In this document: piece after piece, positions 17,849-26,015 of the stretch | Layout of the letters: each line of letters starts with the position of its first letter | How positions within the stretch are numbered: position 1 is the first letter of the stretch | Source: Prevotellaceae bacterium | Lineage (GTDB): Bacteria > Bacteroidota > Bacteroidia > Bacteroidales > UBA932 | DNA: 56,220 nucleotides | Direction: 5' to 3' | NCBI GenBank assembly: GCA_031278545.1 | Contig: JAITKF010000046.1 | Span: 1-56,220, forward strand | The notes under the pieces: generated by a model | The model's database searches: none | Seen by the model: only the letters and a program-made list of their open reading frames with translations | What the model was told of the DNA's origin: nothing | Made by a program: the position numbers and the translations under genes

Positions 17849-19090
17849 TTATTTTCTTCCGTTTCTGGTTCTGCGGTCGAGGTGTTCGGGTTCGATGGAT
17901 AGTTCGTCGCCCCTCAGAAGGGCGGCGACGCCTCCCGACTGGTGGATTTCCCGGCAGGTTTTGCAATGGCACTGGCTGGTGTATCCATCCGGTTGGGTGT
18001 AGGTGGTGATGACGCCCTCAAAGTTGCGTAGCAGTACTCGTTCCGGGCTTTGGGAGATGAGGTAGGTGGGCATAACGGGGATTTTGCCGCCGCCGCCGGG
18101 CGCGTCGACGACAAAGATGGGTACGGCATAGCCGGATACGTGCCCGCGCAGGTTTTCGATGATTTCAATGCCTTTCGATATGGGGGTGCGAAAGTGTTCG
18201 AGTCCCATCGAGAGGTCGCATTGGTAGATGTAGTAAGGCCGGACGCGGATTTTGACGAGGTCGTATACCAGTCGTTTCATTACTTCGGGGCAGTCGTTGA
18301 CGCCGCGTAGCAGTACCGATTGGTTGCCTAATACGATGCCGGCGTCGGCCAGTTTTTCGCAGGCGGAGGCTGATTCGGGAGTGATTTCCTGCGAGTGGTT
18401 GAAGTGAGTGTTGAGCCAGATGGGGTGGTATTTTTTCAGCATCGCGGTCAGTTGGTCGGTAATCCGTTGCGGGCATACGACGGGTGTGCGTGTGCCGAGT
18501 CGTATGATTTCGACGTGGGGTATGGCTCTTAGCCGGCGGATGATGGATTCTAATTGTGCGTCGCTTACCAGCAGCGCGTCGCCGCCGGACAGTACGACGT
18601 CGCGTACTTGCGGGGTGCGGGCGATGTAGTCAATCGCCCGGTCGATGCGTTCTTTTGGCGATTCGGCGTCGTGTTGCCCGACTATGCGTCGGCGCGTGCA
18701 GTGGCGGCAGTACATTGCGCATTGGTCGGTGATGAGGAATAGTACGCGGTCGGGGTAGCGGTGGGTGAGTCCGGGTACGGGGGCGTCGGCGTCTTCGTGC
18801 AGGGGGTCGAGCAGGTCGGCTGTCGAGCGGTGCAGTTCGGCGATGGTGGGCACGGCCTGCTTGCGTATGGGGCAGTGGGGGTCGTCTGGGTTAATGAGGG
18901 TTAGGTAATAGGGGGTGATGGCCATCCGCAGGGTTTGTAGCGAATCCTTGATGGCGGTTTCTTCCGCTGCTGTGAGACAGAGTAGTGTTTTCAGTTCGGC
19001 GAGTGTCTCAATCCGGTGCCGTACCTGCCATCGCCAGTCGTTCCATTCTGCGTCGGCGATGTTGGGGAACATGGTTTTTCGGTTGTTCAT
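17849..19090 (-). CDS. kamA: Lysine 2,3-aminomutase
   Basis: A 413-aa radical-SAM enzyme that converts L-lysine to L-beta-lysine, the first step of the pathway. The [4Fe-4S] cysteines are Cys124, Cys128 and Cys131 in [10 protein letters not shown], followed by TRRR as in the family. [10 protein letters not shown] is the SAM-binding GGD element, and [10 protein letters not shown] carries the PLP lysine near residue 330. The C-terminus has the CHCKTCR zinc-site cysteines. It is preceded by kdd (67 bp) and followed, after the 21-bp repeat array, by kamB. Length is near the 416-aa norm. Confidence 0.97.
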   Translation of the reverse strand: MNNRKTMFPNIADAEWNDWRWQVRHRIETLAELKTLLCLTAAEETAIKDSLQTLRMAITPYYLTLINPDDPHCPIRKQAVPTIAELHRSTADLLDPLHEDADAPVPGLTHRYPDRVLFLITDQCAMYCRHCTRRRIVGQHDAESPKERIDRAIDYIARTPQVRDVVLSGGDALLVSDAQLESIIRRLRAIPHVEIIRLGTRTPVVCPQRITDQLTAMLKKYHPIWLNTHFNHSQEITPESASACEKLADAGIVLGNQSVLLRGVNDCPEVMKRLVYDLVKIRVRPYYIYQCDLSMGLEHFRTPISKGIEIIENLRGHVSGYAVPIFVVDAPGGGGKIPVMPTYLISQSPERVLLRNFEGVITTYTQPDGYTSQCHCKTCREIHQSGGVAALLRGDELSIEPEHLDRRTRNGRK

Positions 19091-19157
19091 ATTGTTGTTC
19101 GTGGGGGGTAAGGCGTTTTCTTTGCGCGATGGTCGGTGTTATTTTGTGTGTTACTCG

Positions 19158-20201
19158 TCAGGCGTATAGTTTCGTAAATGTTGAGCGTAGTTTTTCACTT
19201 TCGCGTAAGAGTTCCAGGGTGATTTCCGCATGTCCCCGGGTGTATCCGTTGCCGACGATCATTGTTACGTCGCTGCCGATTCCTTCTGCGCCTAATGCGG
19301 CTTTGGTAAAGCTGGTGGCCATCGAGAAGAAGTAGACTATGCCGGTGTCTTTGGTGCAGAGGATGCTTGTCATTTCCGTGTCGGGGATGTTGACGTTGTT
19401 GATTGTGATGTCGGCCATTTTGCCGTTTGTGAGGGCAGTCATTTTTTCCAGTACGGGTACGGGTTGCGTGGCGTCGGCAGCAAACACAGCGTCGCAAAGG
19501 TCGAGGTCAATGAGTCGTTTCGTGCTTTTTTCGCTATGGCATAGTCCGATTACTTTGCCGGTAACGCCTGCGCGTTTTTTGGCTTCGTAGCAGCATAACA
19601 TGCCCGATTTTCCGCCTGCTCCGATGATTAGTACCGTATCGCCGGGTTTGACTAATTTGGCTGTTTGCGCCGGCGCTCCGGCTACGTCGAGCGCCGAGAG
19701 GGCAAGGTTTTCCGGTATGTCGGACGGTATTTTGGCGTAGATGCCGCTTTCGAATAGAATCGCCTTCCCGTCGATGTCCACCTGATCGGTTTCTGTGCGG
19801 ATGTTTTTGATTTTGTCAATTCGTAACGGGGTCAGCGAAAGTGATACGAGCGTGGCGATTTTGTCGCCTACGTTTAGGTCTATTTTTCCTTGCAGCGCGT
19901 CGCCTATTTGTTCGACTATGCCAAGCAACATTCCGCCTGAACCGGTTACGGGGTTGCGGTGTTTGCCTTGTTTGGCTACGATGTCGAGCATGATGTTGGC
20001 GATTTTCGTTTTATCGCCGCCGGCCTGTTCTTTGATTTGCGTGAAGCTGGCCGAGTCGATATTCAATGTTTTGACGTCAATGAGGATTTCATTGTCGTAA
20101 ATTTCATCCATATTGTTGTCTACCTTGTTTGCCGGCTGCGGCAGTACGCCTGCCGGCTCGATGACGCGATGTGTTCCATATTTGTTGCCTTTCTTTTGCA
20201 T
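19158..20201 (-). CDS. kdd: L-erythro-3,5-diaminohexanoate dehydrogenase
   Basis: A 347-aa NAD(P)-dependent dehydrogenase that oxidatively deaminates 3,5-diaminohexanoate to 3-keto-5-aminohexanoate. The N-terminus KGNKYGTHRVIEPAGVLPQP is the hallmark of this family. The Rossmann loop VLIIGAGGKSGMLCCYEAKK (near residue 190) resembles zinc-less MDR dehydrogenases. It lies between kce and kamA in the same operon, with short gaps of 65 and 67 bp. Length fits the family (about 345 aa). Confidence 0.95.
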   Translation of the reverse strand: MQKKGNKYGTHRVIEPAGVLPQPANKVDNNMDEIYDNEILIDVKTLNIDSASFTQIKEQAGGDKTKIANIMLDIVAKQGKHRNPVTGSGGMLLGIVEQIGDALQGKIDLNVGDKIATLVSLSLTPLRIDKIKNIRTETDQVDIDGKAILFESGIYAKIPSDIPENLALSALDVAGAPAQTAKLVKPGDTVLIIGAGGKSGMLCCYEAKKRAGVTGKVIGLCHSEKSTKRLIDLDLCDAVFAADATQPVPVLEKMTALTNGKMADITINNVNIPDTEMTSILCTKDTGIVYFFSMATSFTKAALGAEGIGSDVTMIVGNGYTRGHAEITLELLRESEKLRSTFTKLYA

Positions 20202-20266
20202 GGTTTTGTGGTTGTTTTGTGGAGATGTAGGGTTGTTCCTGCACCCTGTGTCCCGCAGGTAATATT

Positions 20267-21088
20267 CTAAATTCTGATTCCTAATTCTTTTCTTGCCTCA
20301 TCCGGGGTGGCTATCGGGCGGCCAAATTCGCCGGCCAGTCTGACGACTTTGGCGACCAGTTCGCCGTTTGATGCTGCCGGCACGCCTTTCGAGAGGTAGA
20401 CGTTGTCTTCAAAGCCTACGCGTACATGGCCGCCGTCGATAATGGCCAGCGCCGCGAGCGGAAATTCGTAGCGACCGATGCCGGCGACCGTATAGGTGGC
20501 GTCGGCGGGGATGCTGCCGCGCAGGAATACGAAGTCGCGGATGTCGCCGCTGATGCCGCCGTTGACGCCCATGACAAAGTCGAAGTGCATCGGTGAGCGG
20601 ATAAATCCCTGTCGCGCGAGCCTGAGCGCCATATCTATCATGCTTTTGTCGAACACCTCCAGTTCCGGTTTGATGCCGCGTTCGATCATCCGTTGCCCGA
20701 AATATTTGATCGTGTTTTCGGTGTTTTCAAAAATTTCGTCGCCGCCGAAATTCAGCGTACCGCAGTCGAGCGTGGCCATTTCGGGGTAGAGTTCGGTCGG
20801 TTGGAGACGCTCGTCAAGGCTCATACCCACGGCCCCGCCGGTCGATGGCTGAATAATCACATCGGGACAAGCGCTCCGTATGGCGTCGATGATTTCTGCA
20901 AATCGCGCTTTATCTTGCGTCGGGGCGCCGTCGTCGGTACGTACATGCAGGTGGATGATGCTTGCGCCGGCATCACATGCCGACCGCGCTTCGCGGACAA
21001 ATTCATCCTTCGTGTAGGGTACTGCGGGATTCATCGCCTTCGTTACTTCCGCGCCGGAAATAGCGGCTGTAATAATCAGTTTCTTCAT
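20267..21088 (-). CDS. kce: 3-keto-5-aminohexanoate cleavage enzyme
   Basis: A 273-aa BKACE (DUF849) TIM-barrel enzyme that condenses 3-keto-5-aminohexanoate with acetyl-CoA and cleaves it to acetoacetate and 3-aminobutyryl-CoA. From the ATG at 21088 (MKKLIITAAISGAE), His46 and His48 in IHLHVRTDD match the zinc ligands, with a conserved Glu further on. An upstream ATG at 21142 is in frame but lies inside kal, and the extra 18 residues do not look like the family. It follows kal by 11 bp. Confidence 0.94.
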   Translation of the reverse strand: MKKLIITAAISGAEVTKAMNPAVPYTKDEFVREARSACDAGASIIHLHVRTDDGAPTQDKARFAEIIDAIRSACPDVIIQPSTGGAVGMSLDERLQPTELYPEMATLDCGTLNFGGDEIFENTENTIKYFGQRMIERGIKPELEVFDKSMIDMALRLARQGFIRSPMHFDFVMGVNGGISGDIRDFVFLRGSIPADATYTVAGIGRYEFPLAALAIIDGGHVRVGFEDNVYLSKGVPAASNGELVAKVVRLAGEFGRPIATPDEARKELGIRI

Positions 21089-21099
21089 CGTCGTCTGTA

Positions 21100-21498
21100 T
21101 TATTTTTTCCGTTTCCGTTGACAGGTGATGGGTACTACGCATGTACCGCTAGCGCGGCAGACTATGACCGGTTCGTCAAGGACGTCGGCGGCCGAAGAGC
21201 TGATGGCTGTGCGTGGGATAATCACCTTCCGCGCTTCAAAGCGCATTTTGCGGGACGTCTTCCCTACTTGCGTAATTTCCCCGACGGCTTCGATAAAGTC
21301 GCCGATGTATACGGGTACTAAAAATTCGATGTTGTCGTAGGCGCAGAACAGCCCTTCGTCGCCATCGTGCGTAATTAAAAGCTCGGTTGCTACGTCGCCG
21401 AAGAGTTGCAGTATTTTTGCGCCATCAACAAGGTTGCCGCCGTAGTGGGCGTCGTGCGCGCTCATGCGAACGCGAATCATAGAGGTTATTGTTTCCAT
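21100..21498 (-). CDS. kal: 3-aminobutyryl-CoA ammonia-lyase
   Basis: A hot-dog-fold enzyme of about 132 aa that removes ammonia from 3-aminobutyryl-CoA to give crotonyl-CoA, the last dedicated step of the pathway. [20 protein letters not shown] followed by [10 protein letters not shown] is the family signature. The frame is open to 21555, but the ATG at 21498 ([13 protein letters not shown]) gives the expected length and leaves 4 bp to atoD. The start at 21555 would overlap atoD by 53 bp. It ends 11 bp before the kce start. Confidence 0.93.
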   Translation of the reverse strand: METITSMIRVRMSAHDAHYGGNLVDGAKILQLFGDVATELLITHDGDEGLFCAYDNIEFLVPVYIGDFIEAVGEITQVGKTSRKMRFEARKVIIPRTAISSSAADVLDEPVIVCRASGTCVVPITCQRKRKK

Positions 21499-21502
21499 GT
21501 TT

Positions 21503-22150
21503 TTAACATATATAATCAATGAATATAGCCGGCGTATGCACCTGCTCCGGCTCAAAGAATCCGACGGGCTCTATCCGTTCCGCTTCGGCGATGACTACCT
21601 CGGCAGCCGTTGCCATCAATGGATTGAACACACGCGCCGTGCCTTTATAGAAGAGGTTTCCATCCGCATCGGCGATGTTTGCTGCGATTAGTGCCATGTC
21701 GGCGTGCAGGGGCGTTTCCAGCAGGTAGGTTTTTCCGTCGACCGTTATTTTTTCCTTCCCCTGTTCGACCAGCGTCCCCAGACCGGTAGGGGTCAATATG
21801 CCGCCCAGTCCGGCACCGCCTGCACGTACGCGCTCGGCCAGCGACCCCTGCGGACAGAACTCGACGTCGAGTGTGCCGGCGTTCATTTGTTCAATTGTAT
21901 CGGGGTTGGTTCCGATATGCGAGGTGATAACTTTTTTCACTTGCCGGTTTGCGATTAAGCGTCCCAGCCCCCTGTCGGGATACGCCGTATCGCTACAGAT
22001 AATCGTCAGGTCGCGTACGGAGGATTGCAGCAGCTGCGCAATAATTCTGTGCGGGCTTCCGTTGGCCAGAAACCCGCCGATCATCAACGTCATGCCGCTT
22101 TGTATTTTCGCCGCTGCTTGTTCGGGTGTTATAATTTTGATATTTTTCAC
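21503..22150 (-). CDS. atoD: Butyrate/acetoacetate CoA-transferase, alpha subunit
   Basis: A 215-aa family I CoA-transferase alpha subunit. The CoA-binding glycine-rich segment [15 protein letters not shown] (about 19-33) and [20 protein letters not shown] (about 96-115) are diagnostic. It pairs with the beta subunit at 13229-13867, 7.6 kb downstream. It is the first gene of the lysine operon, and a consensus promoter lies just upstream (22171-22201). The C-terminus carries a slightly longer tail ([16 protein letters not shown]). Confidence 0.93.
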   Translation of the reverse strand: MKNIKIITPEQAAAKIQSGMTLMIGGFLANGSPHRIIAQLLQSSVRDLTIICSDTAYPDRGLGRLIANRQVKKVITSHIGTNPDTIEQMNAGTLDVEFCPQGSLAERVRAGGAGLGGILTPTGLGTLVEQGKEKITVDGKTYLLETPLHADMALIAANIADADGNLFYKGTARVFNPLMATAAEVVIAEAERIEPVGFFEPEQVHTPAIFIDYIC

Positions 22151-22170
22151 TAAAATTTAAATCTTAATTA

Positions 22171-22201
22171 CAAAATTATAATTTTTTTCTCAAAAAACAA
22201 A
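22171..22201 (-). promoter_or_regulatory. Promoter of the lysine fermentation operon
   Basis: On the minus strand TTTG (22198-22201), a 19-nt spacer and TAATTTTG (22171-22178), 21 bp before the atoD start. The surroundings are very A/T-rich. The remaining 150 bp to the next gene hold only A/T-rich sequence with a short duplicated TGAATTATGAG. Confidence 0.6.
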
Positions 22202-22351
22202 AAAAATTTAAGTAAATATGAATTATGAGTTATGAATTATGAGATACAGGGCGCCTGCGGAGATGAAAAGATGGAATGGCGATAGTTCTCCGTATCTCTC
22301 CGTGCTTCCTATGTAGCAATGCTCCAAATTACATTTTCAGGCGCGTTTCAT

Positions 22352-23569
22352 CTAAAGGTACAACAGATACTTTGCCCGTAATGCTTTGAAGGTTTCTACT
22401 TCTTGCTGCCATGAAGCACGGATGTCGGCGGCGCTCATGCCTTGTTCGATTTGTTGACGGATGCGGTCAGTGCCGCAAAGTTTGTAAAAAAAATCGGTAA
22501 AGAATGCCGTTTGGGACGAATAGCATTGCCGGGCATCAATTAGCCATTGCAAGAGGAGTTGCCCGTGGTTGACCGGTTCGTGGATGGGAAAATGCTGCAA
22601 GTCGACGCCGAAACAGGGCGTATCCATGAATGGAGGACGTTGCGCCCCGGGCCTGCTCGCCGGCGTGAAGGAAAAGGAATAACACGATTGGAACGACGGA
22701 TGTCCGAATACCTCAAACGGGGTGTCAGTGCCGCGTCCGACGCTGACCACCGTACCTTCAAACAGGCATAGCGACGGGTAAAGATATACCGCCTGCATGG
22801 TCGGCAGGTTGGGCGACGGGCCGACCGGGAGGCGGTATCGCATTTGATGCGTGTAGCCGGTACAGGGCACAACCGTCAGGCGACATGAGACGCCCCCGCG
22901 AAGCCATCCTTCGCCGTTAATCATGCCGGCCAGTTCGCCCAGCGTCATGCCGTGTACAATGGGAATGGGATGCATCCCGACAAACGACCGGTAATTCGAT
23001 TCCAACACCGGCCCGTCGACATAAAAACCGTTGGGATTCGGGCGGTCTAATACTACAAGCGGAAGGCTGTTTTCGGCGCAGGATTCCATGACGTAGTGCA
23101 TGGTTGAAAGGTAAGTATAAAAACGAACGCCGACATCCTGTATATCGAACAACATGCAGTCAAGCCCCTGTAATTGCACCGGCAGCGGTTTGACATGCCG
23201 GCCATAGAGCGATACGATTTCGATACCCGTAGCGGCGTCGGTTGTGATGGCAAAGTGTTCGCCGGCGTCGGCGATGCCGCGGAAACCGTGTTCCGGCGCA
23301 AAGATGCGTACCACATTAATGCCTTTGGCCAACAGTACGTCCACCAAATGCCGTGTTCCAATGATCGACGTGTGATTCGCCGTAACGCCCACCCGCTTGC
23401 CCCGCAACAGCGGTAACCAGACATCTACCTGCTCCGCACCGGTTTCTATCGGGCTGTCGGCAGTAGCAATCGGTCGTTTGCCATCGGTAGTGGCCGTCGG
23501 CAGTAACAGCAGTAGCAGTATGGCCGTTAATTTTAGTAGGGGGATATCAGGCAGTCGTTTTTTTATCAT
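22352..23569 (-). CDS. namZ: Exo-beta-N-acetylmuramidase, NamZ family (DUF1343, GH171)
   Basis: A 405-aa exported protein (N-terminal hydrophobic segment about 9-27 after basic residues). It matches the DUF1343 family, whose characterised members remove MurNAc from the non-reducing end of peptidoglycan fragments. Landmarks are GKRVGVTANHTS (near 55), FAPEHGFRG (near 90), MLFDIQDVGVRFYTYLSTMH (near 140), LDRPNPNG (near 174) and VSVGRGTDTPFE (near 275). It would act in the periplasm on wall fragments. MurNAc/GlcNAc released here fits with the GH20 enzyme and the nagB genes nearby. It is followed by an outer-membrane protein gene 35 bp downstream. Confidence 0.9.
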   Translation of the reverse strand: MIKKRLPDIPLLKLTAILLLLLLPTATTDGKRPIATADSPIETGAEQVDVWLPLLRGKRVGVTANHTSIIGTRHLVDVLLAKGINVVRIFAPEHGFRGIADAGEHFAITTDAATGIEIVSLYGRHVKPLPVQLQGLDCMLFDIQDVGVRFYTYLSTMHYVMESCAENSLPLVVLDRPNPNGFYVDGPVLESNYRSFVGMHPIPIVHGMTLGELAGMINGEGWLRGGVSCRLTVVPCTGYTHQMRYRLPVGPSPNLPTMQAVYLYPSLCLFEGTVVSVGRGTDTPFEVFGHPSFQSCYSFSFTPASRPGAQRPPFMDTPCFGVDLQHFPIHEPVNHGQLLLQWLIDARQCYSSQTAFFTDFFYKLCGTDRIRQQIEQGMSAADIRASWQQEVETFKALRAKYLLYL

Positions 23570-23604
23570 AGTTGATTCGTGATGTGAATGCCTCAGGCAT
23601 CACA

Positions 23605-24111
23605 TTAAAACGTGTACCGCACCGTAACGGCGATATTTGGGCTGAATTTAAGATAGCCGTAGCCAATCAGGTAAATCTTCGGGTTGAGGTCGAAAGCAAA
23701 GCATATCGGGATGTCTGATAGCTTATATTCCAGTCCGGCTATTCCGTCGGCGGCAAATAAGAAAGAACTGTTTCGGCTGATTAGCGCGCCGGCAGTAACT
23801 CCCGGCCCAATGTACCACGACAGGCCATCGGTATTAGGCCATGCATGATGAAACTCGTACAGAGCTGTGGCGCGTAGCGACATGTCGTTCGAATGAATAA
23901 TATCCAAATCAACAATTCCCTCGAGTGCGTGGTTGAGTGTAACAAATTGCTTGTAGCTGGCGCCAATCATCGTGCCGATGCGACCGCCGACTGCTCGTTC
24001 GTAATATTGCGCCTGCAGCGCCGACCGCCCGACGGTCATCATCAGGACTATTATCGCGATTCTTTTGATGCGTGCGGCATTCTGCCGAATAAAAGAGTAG
24101 ATAAAATACAT
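23605..24111 (-). CDS. Small outer-membrane beta-barrel-like protein
   Basis: A 168-aa protein with an N-terminal hydrophobic segment (IAIIVLMMTVG) ending ALQAQYYE, a likely signal peptide. Alternating strands follow (GGRIGTMIGASYKQF, SLRATALYEFHHA, LSWYIGPGVTAGAL, FAADGIAGLEYKL, CFAFDLNPKIYLIG), with terminal Phe in VTVRYTF as in outer-membrane proteins. Function is unknown. It lies between deoC (12 bp) and namZ (35 bp) and may be co-transcribed with them. Confidence 0.7.
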   Translation of the reverse strand: MYFIYSFIRQNAARIKRIAIIVLMMTVGRSALQAQYYERAVGGRIGTMIGASYKQFVTLNHALEGIVDLDIIHSNDMSLRATALYEFHHAWPNTDGLSWYIGPGVTAGALISRNSSFLFAADGIAGLEYKLSDIPICFAFDLNPKIYLIGYGYLKFSPNIAVTVRYTF

Positions 24112-24123
24112 ATTGGTGAACTG

Positions 24124-24990
24124 TTAAAAGTACATAATTGTTTTGCCCATCAGGCTGCCGAGCAGGTTGTTGGCCATACGGCTTGCACCCAGACGGAAGA
24201 GCGCCGGGGTCAGCCATTCGTCGCCCAGCACGTGGCGGACGATGGCGTAATACAGTGTCGCATCGTCCGACGAGACAATACCCCCCGCCGGTTTAAAGCC
24301 GACCTTCCGTCCGGTTTCCGCATAGAAGCGGCGGATACACTGTGTCATAATCCATGCGGCTTCCGGCGTGGCTGCAGGGTCGGTTTTGCCGGTTGAGGTT
24401 TTGATGAAGTCCGCGCCGGCATCCATAGCCAGAAAAGCGGCATCGGCTATTTGCGTCGGCGACAGCGCGCCCGTTTCCAGAATCACTTTCAGGCGGGCCT
24501 TTCCGATGGCTTGTCGAATTTGCATGATTTCGTAAGCGGCGGCGGCATAGTCGCCCGCTAAAAACGCGCCTAATGAAAGGACGACATCCACTTCCATTGC
24601 GCCCTGCTCCACTGCCAGCCGGCATTCGTCGCATTTTACGCTCAGGAAGGTTTGCGAGGCAGGAAATCCTGCGCCTACCGCCGCTATTTGCACTGACGCG
24701 ACCGCCAGTGTTTCACGCACCGTTGACACCAGCGCCGGATATACGCAAATAGCGGCCACCGAAGGCAGACCGGCAAATTGCTCCGGCAACCGATTGACGC
24801 GCTCGGTCAGCGTCCGCACTTTCTCAGCCGTATCGGTCGCATTCAACGTCGTTAAATCAATAGCGCCGAAACATTGTTTCCACACTTCCGGCGTCTGCAG
24901 CGATGGTAGCGTACAGGCTATTTCGCGTAAGGCGTTTGCGATATCTTCCGTGTGTATTGCAAAGTCATATTTTCCCGAATAATCCATCAT
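24124..24990 (-). CDS. deoC: Deoxyribose-phosphate aldolase
   Basis: A 288-aa class I aldolase that splits 2-deoxyribose-5-phosphate into glyceraldehyde-3-phosphate and acetaldehyde. GADFIKTSTGK carries the Schiff-base lysine, VGFKPAGGI the second active-site lysine, and CVYPALV, VGAGFP and MEVDVVLSLGAF the other family blocks. The long N-terminal helical region is typical of the larger (about 290 aa) Bacteroidota form. The acetaldehyde/G3P products connect nucleoside salvage to central metabolism. The gene starts an apparent deoC-OMP-namZ unit. Confidence 0.94.
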   Translation of the reverse strand: MMDYSGKYDFAIHTEDIANALREIACTLPSLQTPEVWKQCFGAIDLTTLNATDTAEKVRTLTERVNRLPEQFAGLPSVAAICVYPALVSTVRETLAVASVQIAAVGAGFPASQTFLSVKCDECRLAVEQGAMEVDVVLSLGAFLAGDYAAAAYEIMQIRQAIGKARLKVILETGALSPTQIADAAFLAMDAGADFIKTSTGKTDPAATPEAAWIMTQCIRRFYAETGRKVGFKPAGGIVSSDDATLYYAIVRHVLGDEWLTPALFRLGASRMANNLLGSLMGKTIMYF

Positions 24991-25122
24991 GCCGTTTAGT
25001 TGTTGAATTGTTTATTCTTTTTTCTATTTCGTTTTTTGGAGAACGTCTCCTCAGTTTATAGGGGATGCCCCTTTTGCTTATAGGGGGGACGTCTTTCCAA
25101 TACTCGTTTTCTTTCCTAATTT

Positions 25123-25914
25123 TCAATGTTCAATTCCTTCGATTTCTCTGAAATATCGGTATGTTCCAACCTTCAGTTCGTATGCAGCCGGAGTGTCGCA
25201 GACGACGATGCTGTGTGGATGTCCTTGCAGGGCGCTGGCCGTCCATGCGTGATTGTAGCCGCCTTCGATGAGGTGGCGGATGGCACGGGCCTTGTTGTAG
25301 CCGGTGGCAAGGATAAGTACTTCGTCAGCGTCAAGTACGGTGGCGATGCCGACGGTGAGCGCCTGCCGGGGTACTTTGGCGGGGTCGTTGTCAAAGAAGC
25401 GGGAATTGGCCGCGATGGTATCCATCGTCAGGGTCTTAACGCGCGTCCGGGAGGCGAGCGAGGAGAACGGCTCGTTGAAAGCCAGATGCCCGTCGGGGCC
25501 AACGCCGCCCAAAAACAGTCGGACACCACCGGCCTGTTTAATCCGCTCTTCATACGAAGCGCATTCCTGCATAAGGTCGGGTGCATTGCCGTTTAAGATA
25601 TGAACGCGCTCTGCACGGATATCTACCTGACTGAAAAAATGTCGCCACATAAACGAATGGTAGCTTTCGGGATGTTCTTCGGGCAGACCTACGTACTCGT
25701 CCATGTTAAACGTAACGACATTGGCGAACGATACTGCGCCGGCACGATACCGTTTGATTAATTCGGCATAGGTCTGCATCGGCGTAGAGCCGGTAGGCAA
25801 ACCCAGTACAAAAGGTGCAGCGCTTTGCTGTGTGTGTGCCTGAATCTTCGACACAATATAGTCAGCCGCCCATTTGGCGACTTCTTCCGGTTTGTTTTGT
25901 ATGATAACCCTCAT
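25123..25914 (-). CDS. nagB: Glucosamine-6-phosphate deaminase
   Basis: A 263-aa cytoplasmic enzyme converting glucosamine-6-phosphate to fructose-6-phosphate and ammonia. All catalytic positions of the E. coli enzyme are present with the same numbering: Asp72 in FNMDEY, Asp141 and His143 in [13 protein letters not shown], and Glu148. The N-terminal phosphate loop GLPTGSTPM is intact. Length is normal. It lies downstream of the NagB/PIG-L fusion gene (101 bp gap) and upstream of deoC (132 bp gap, which includes two copies of a TTTATAGGGG/CTTATAGGGG motif). Confidence 0.96.
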   Translation of the reverse strand: MRVIIQNKPEEVAKWAADYIVSKIQAHTQQSAAPFVLGLPTGSTPMQTYAELIKRYRAGAVSFANVVTFNMDEYVGLPEEHPESYHSFMWRHFFSQVDIRAERVHILNGNAPDLMQECASYEERIKQAGGVRLFLGGVGPDGHLAFNEPFSSLASRTRVKTLTMDTIAANSRFFDNDPAKVPRQALTVGIATVLDADEVLILATGYNKARAIRHLIEGGYNHAWTASALQGHPHSIVVCDTPAAYELKVGTYRYFREIEGIEH

Positions 25915-26015
25915 GGTTGTTTAGTTGCTTAGTTGTTCTTCGTTTAAAGTCAGGCATCTTTTGGTCAAAATTCACGTATCATCGGGCGGGGGAGAGGTGT
26001 ATTATTCACTGGTTG

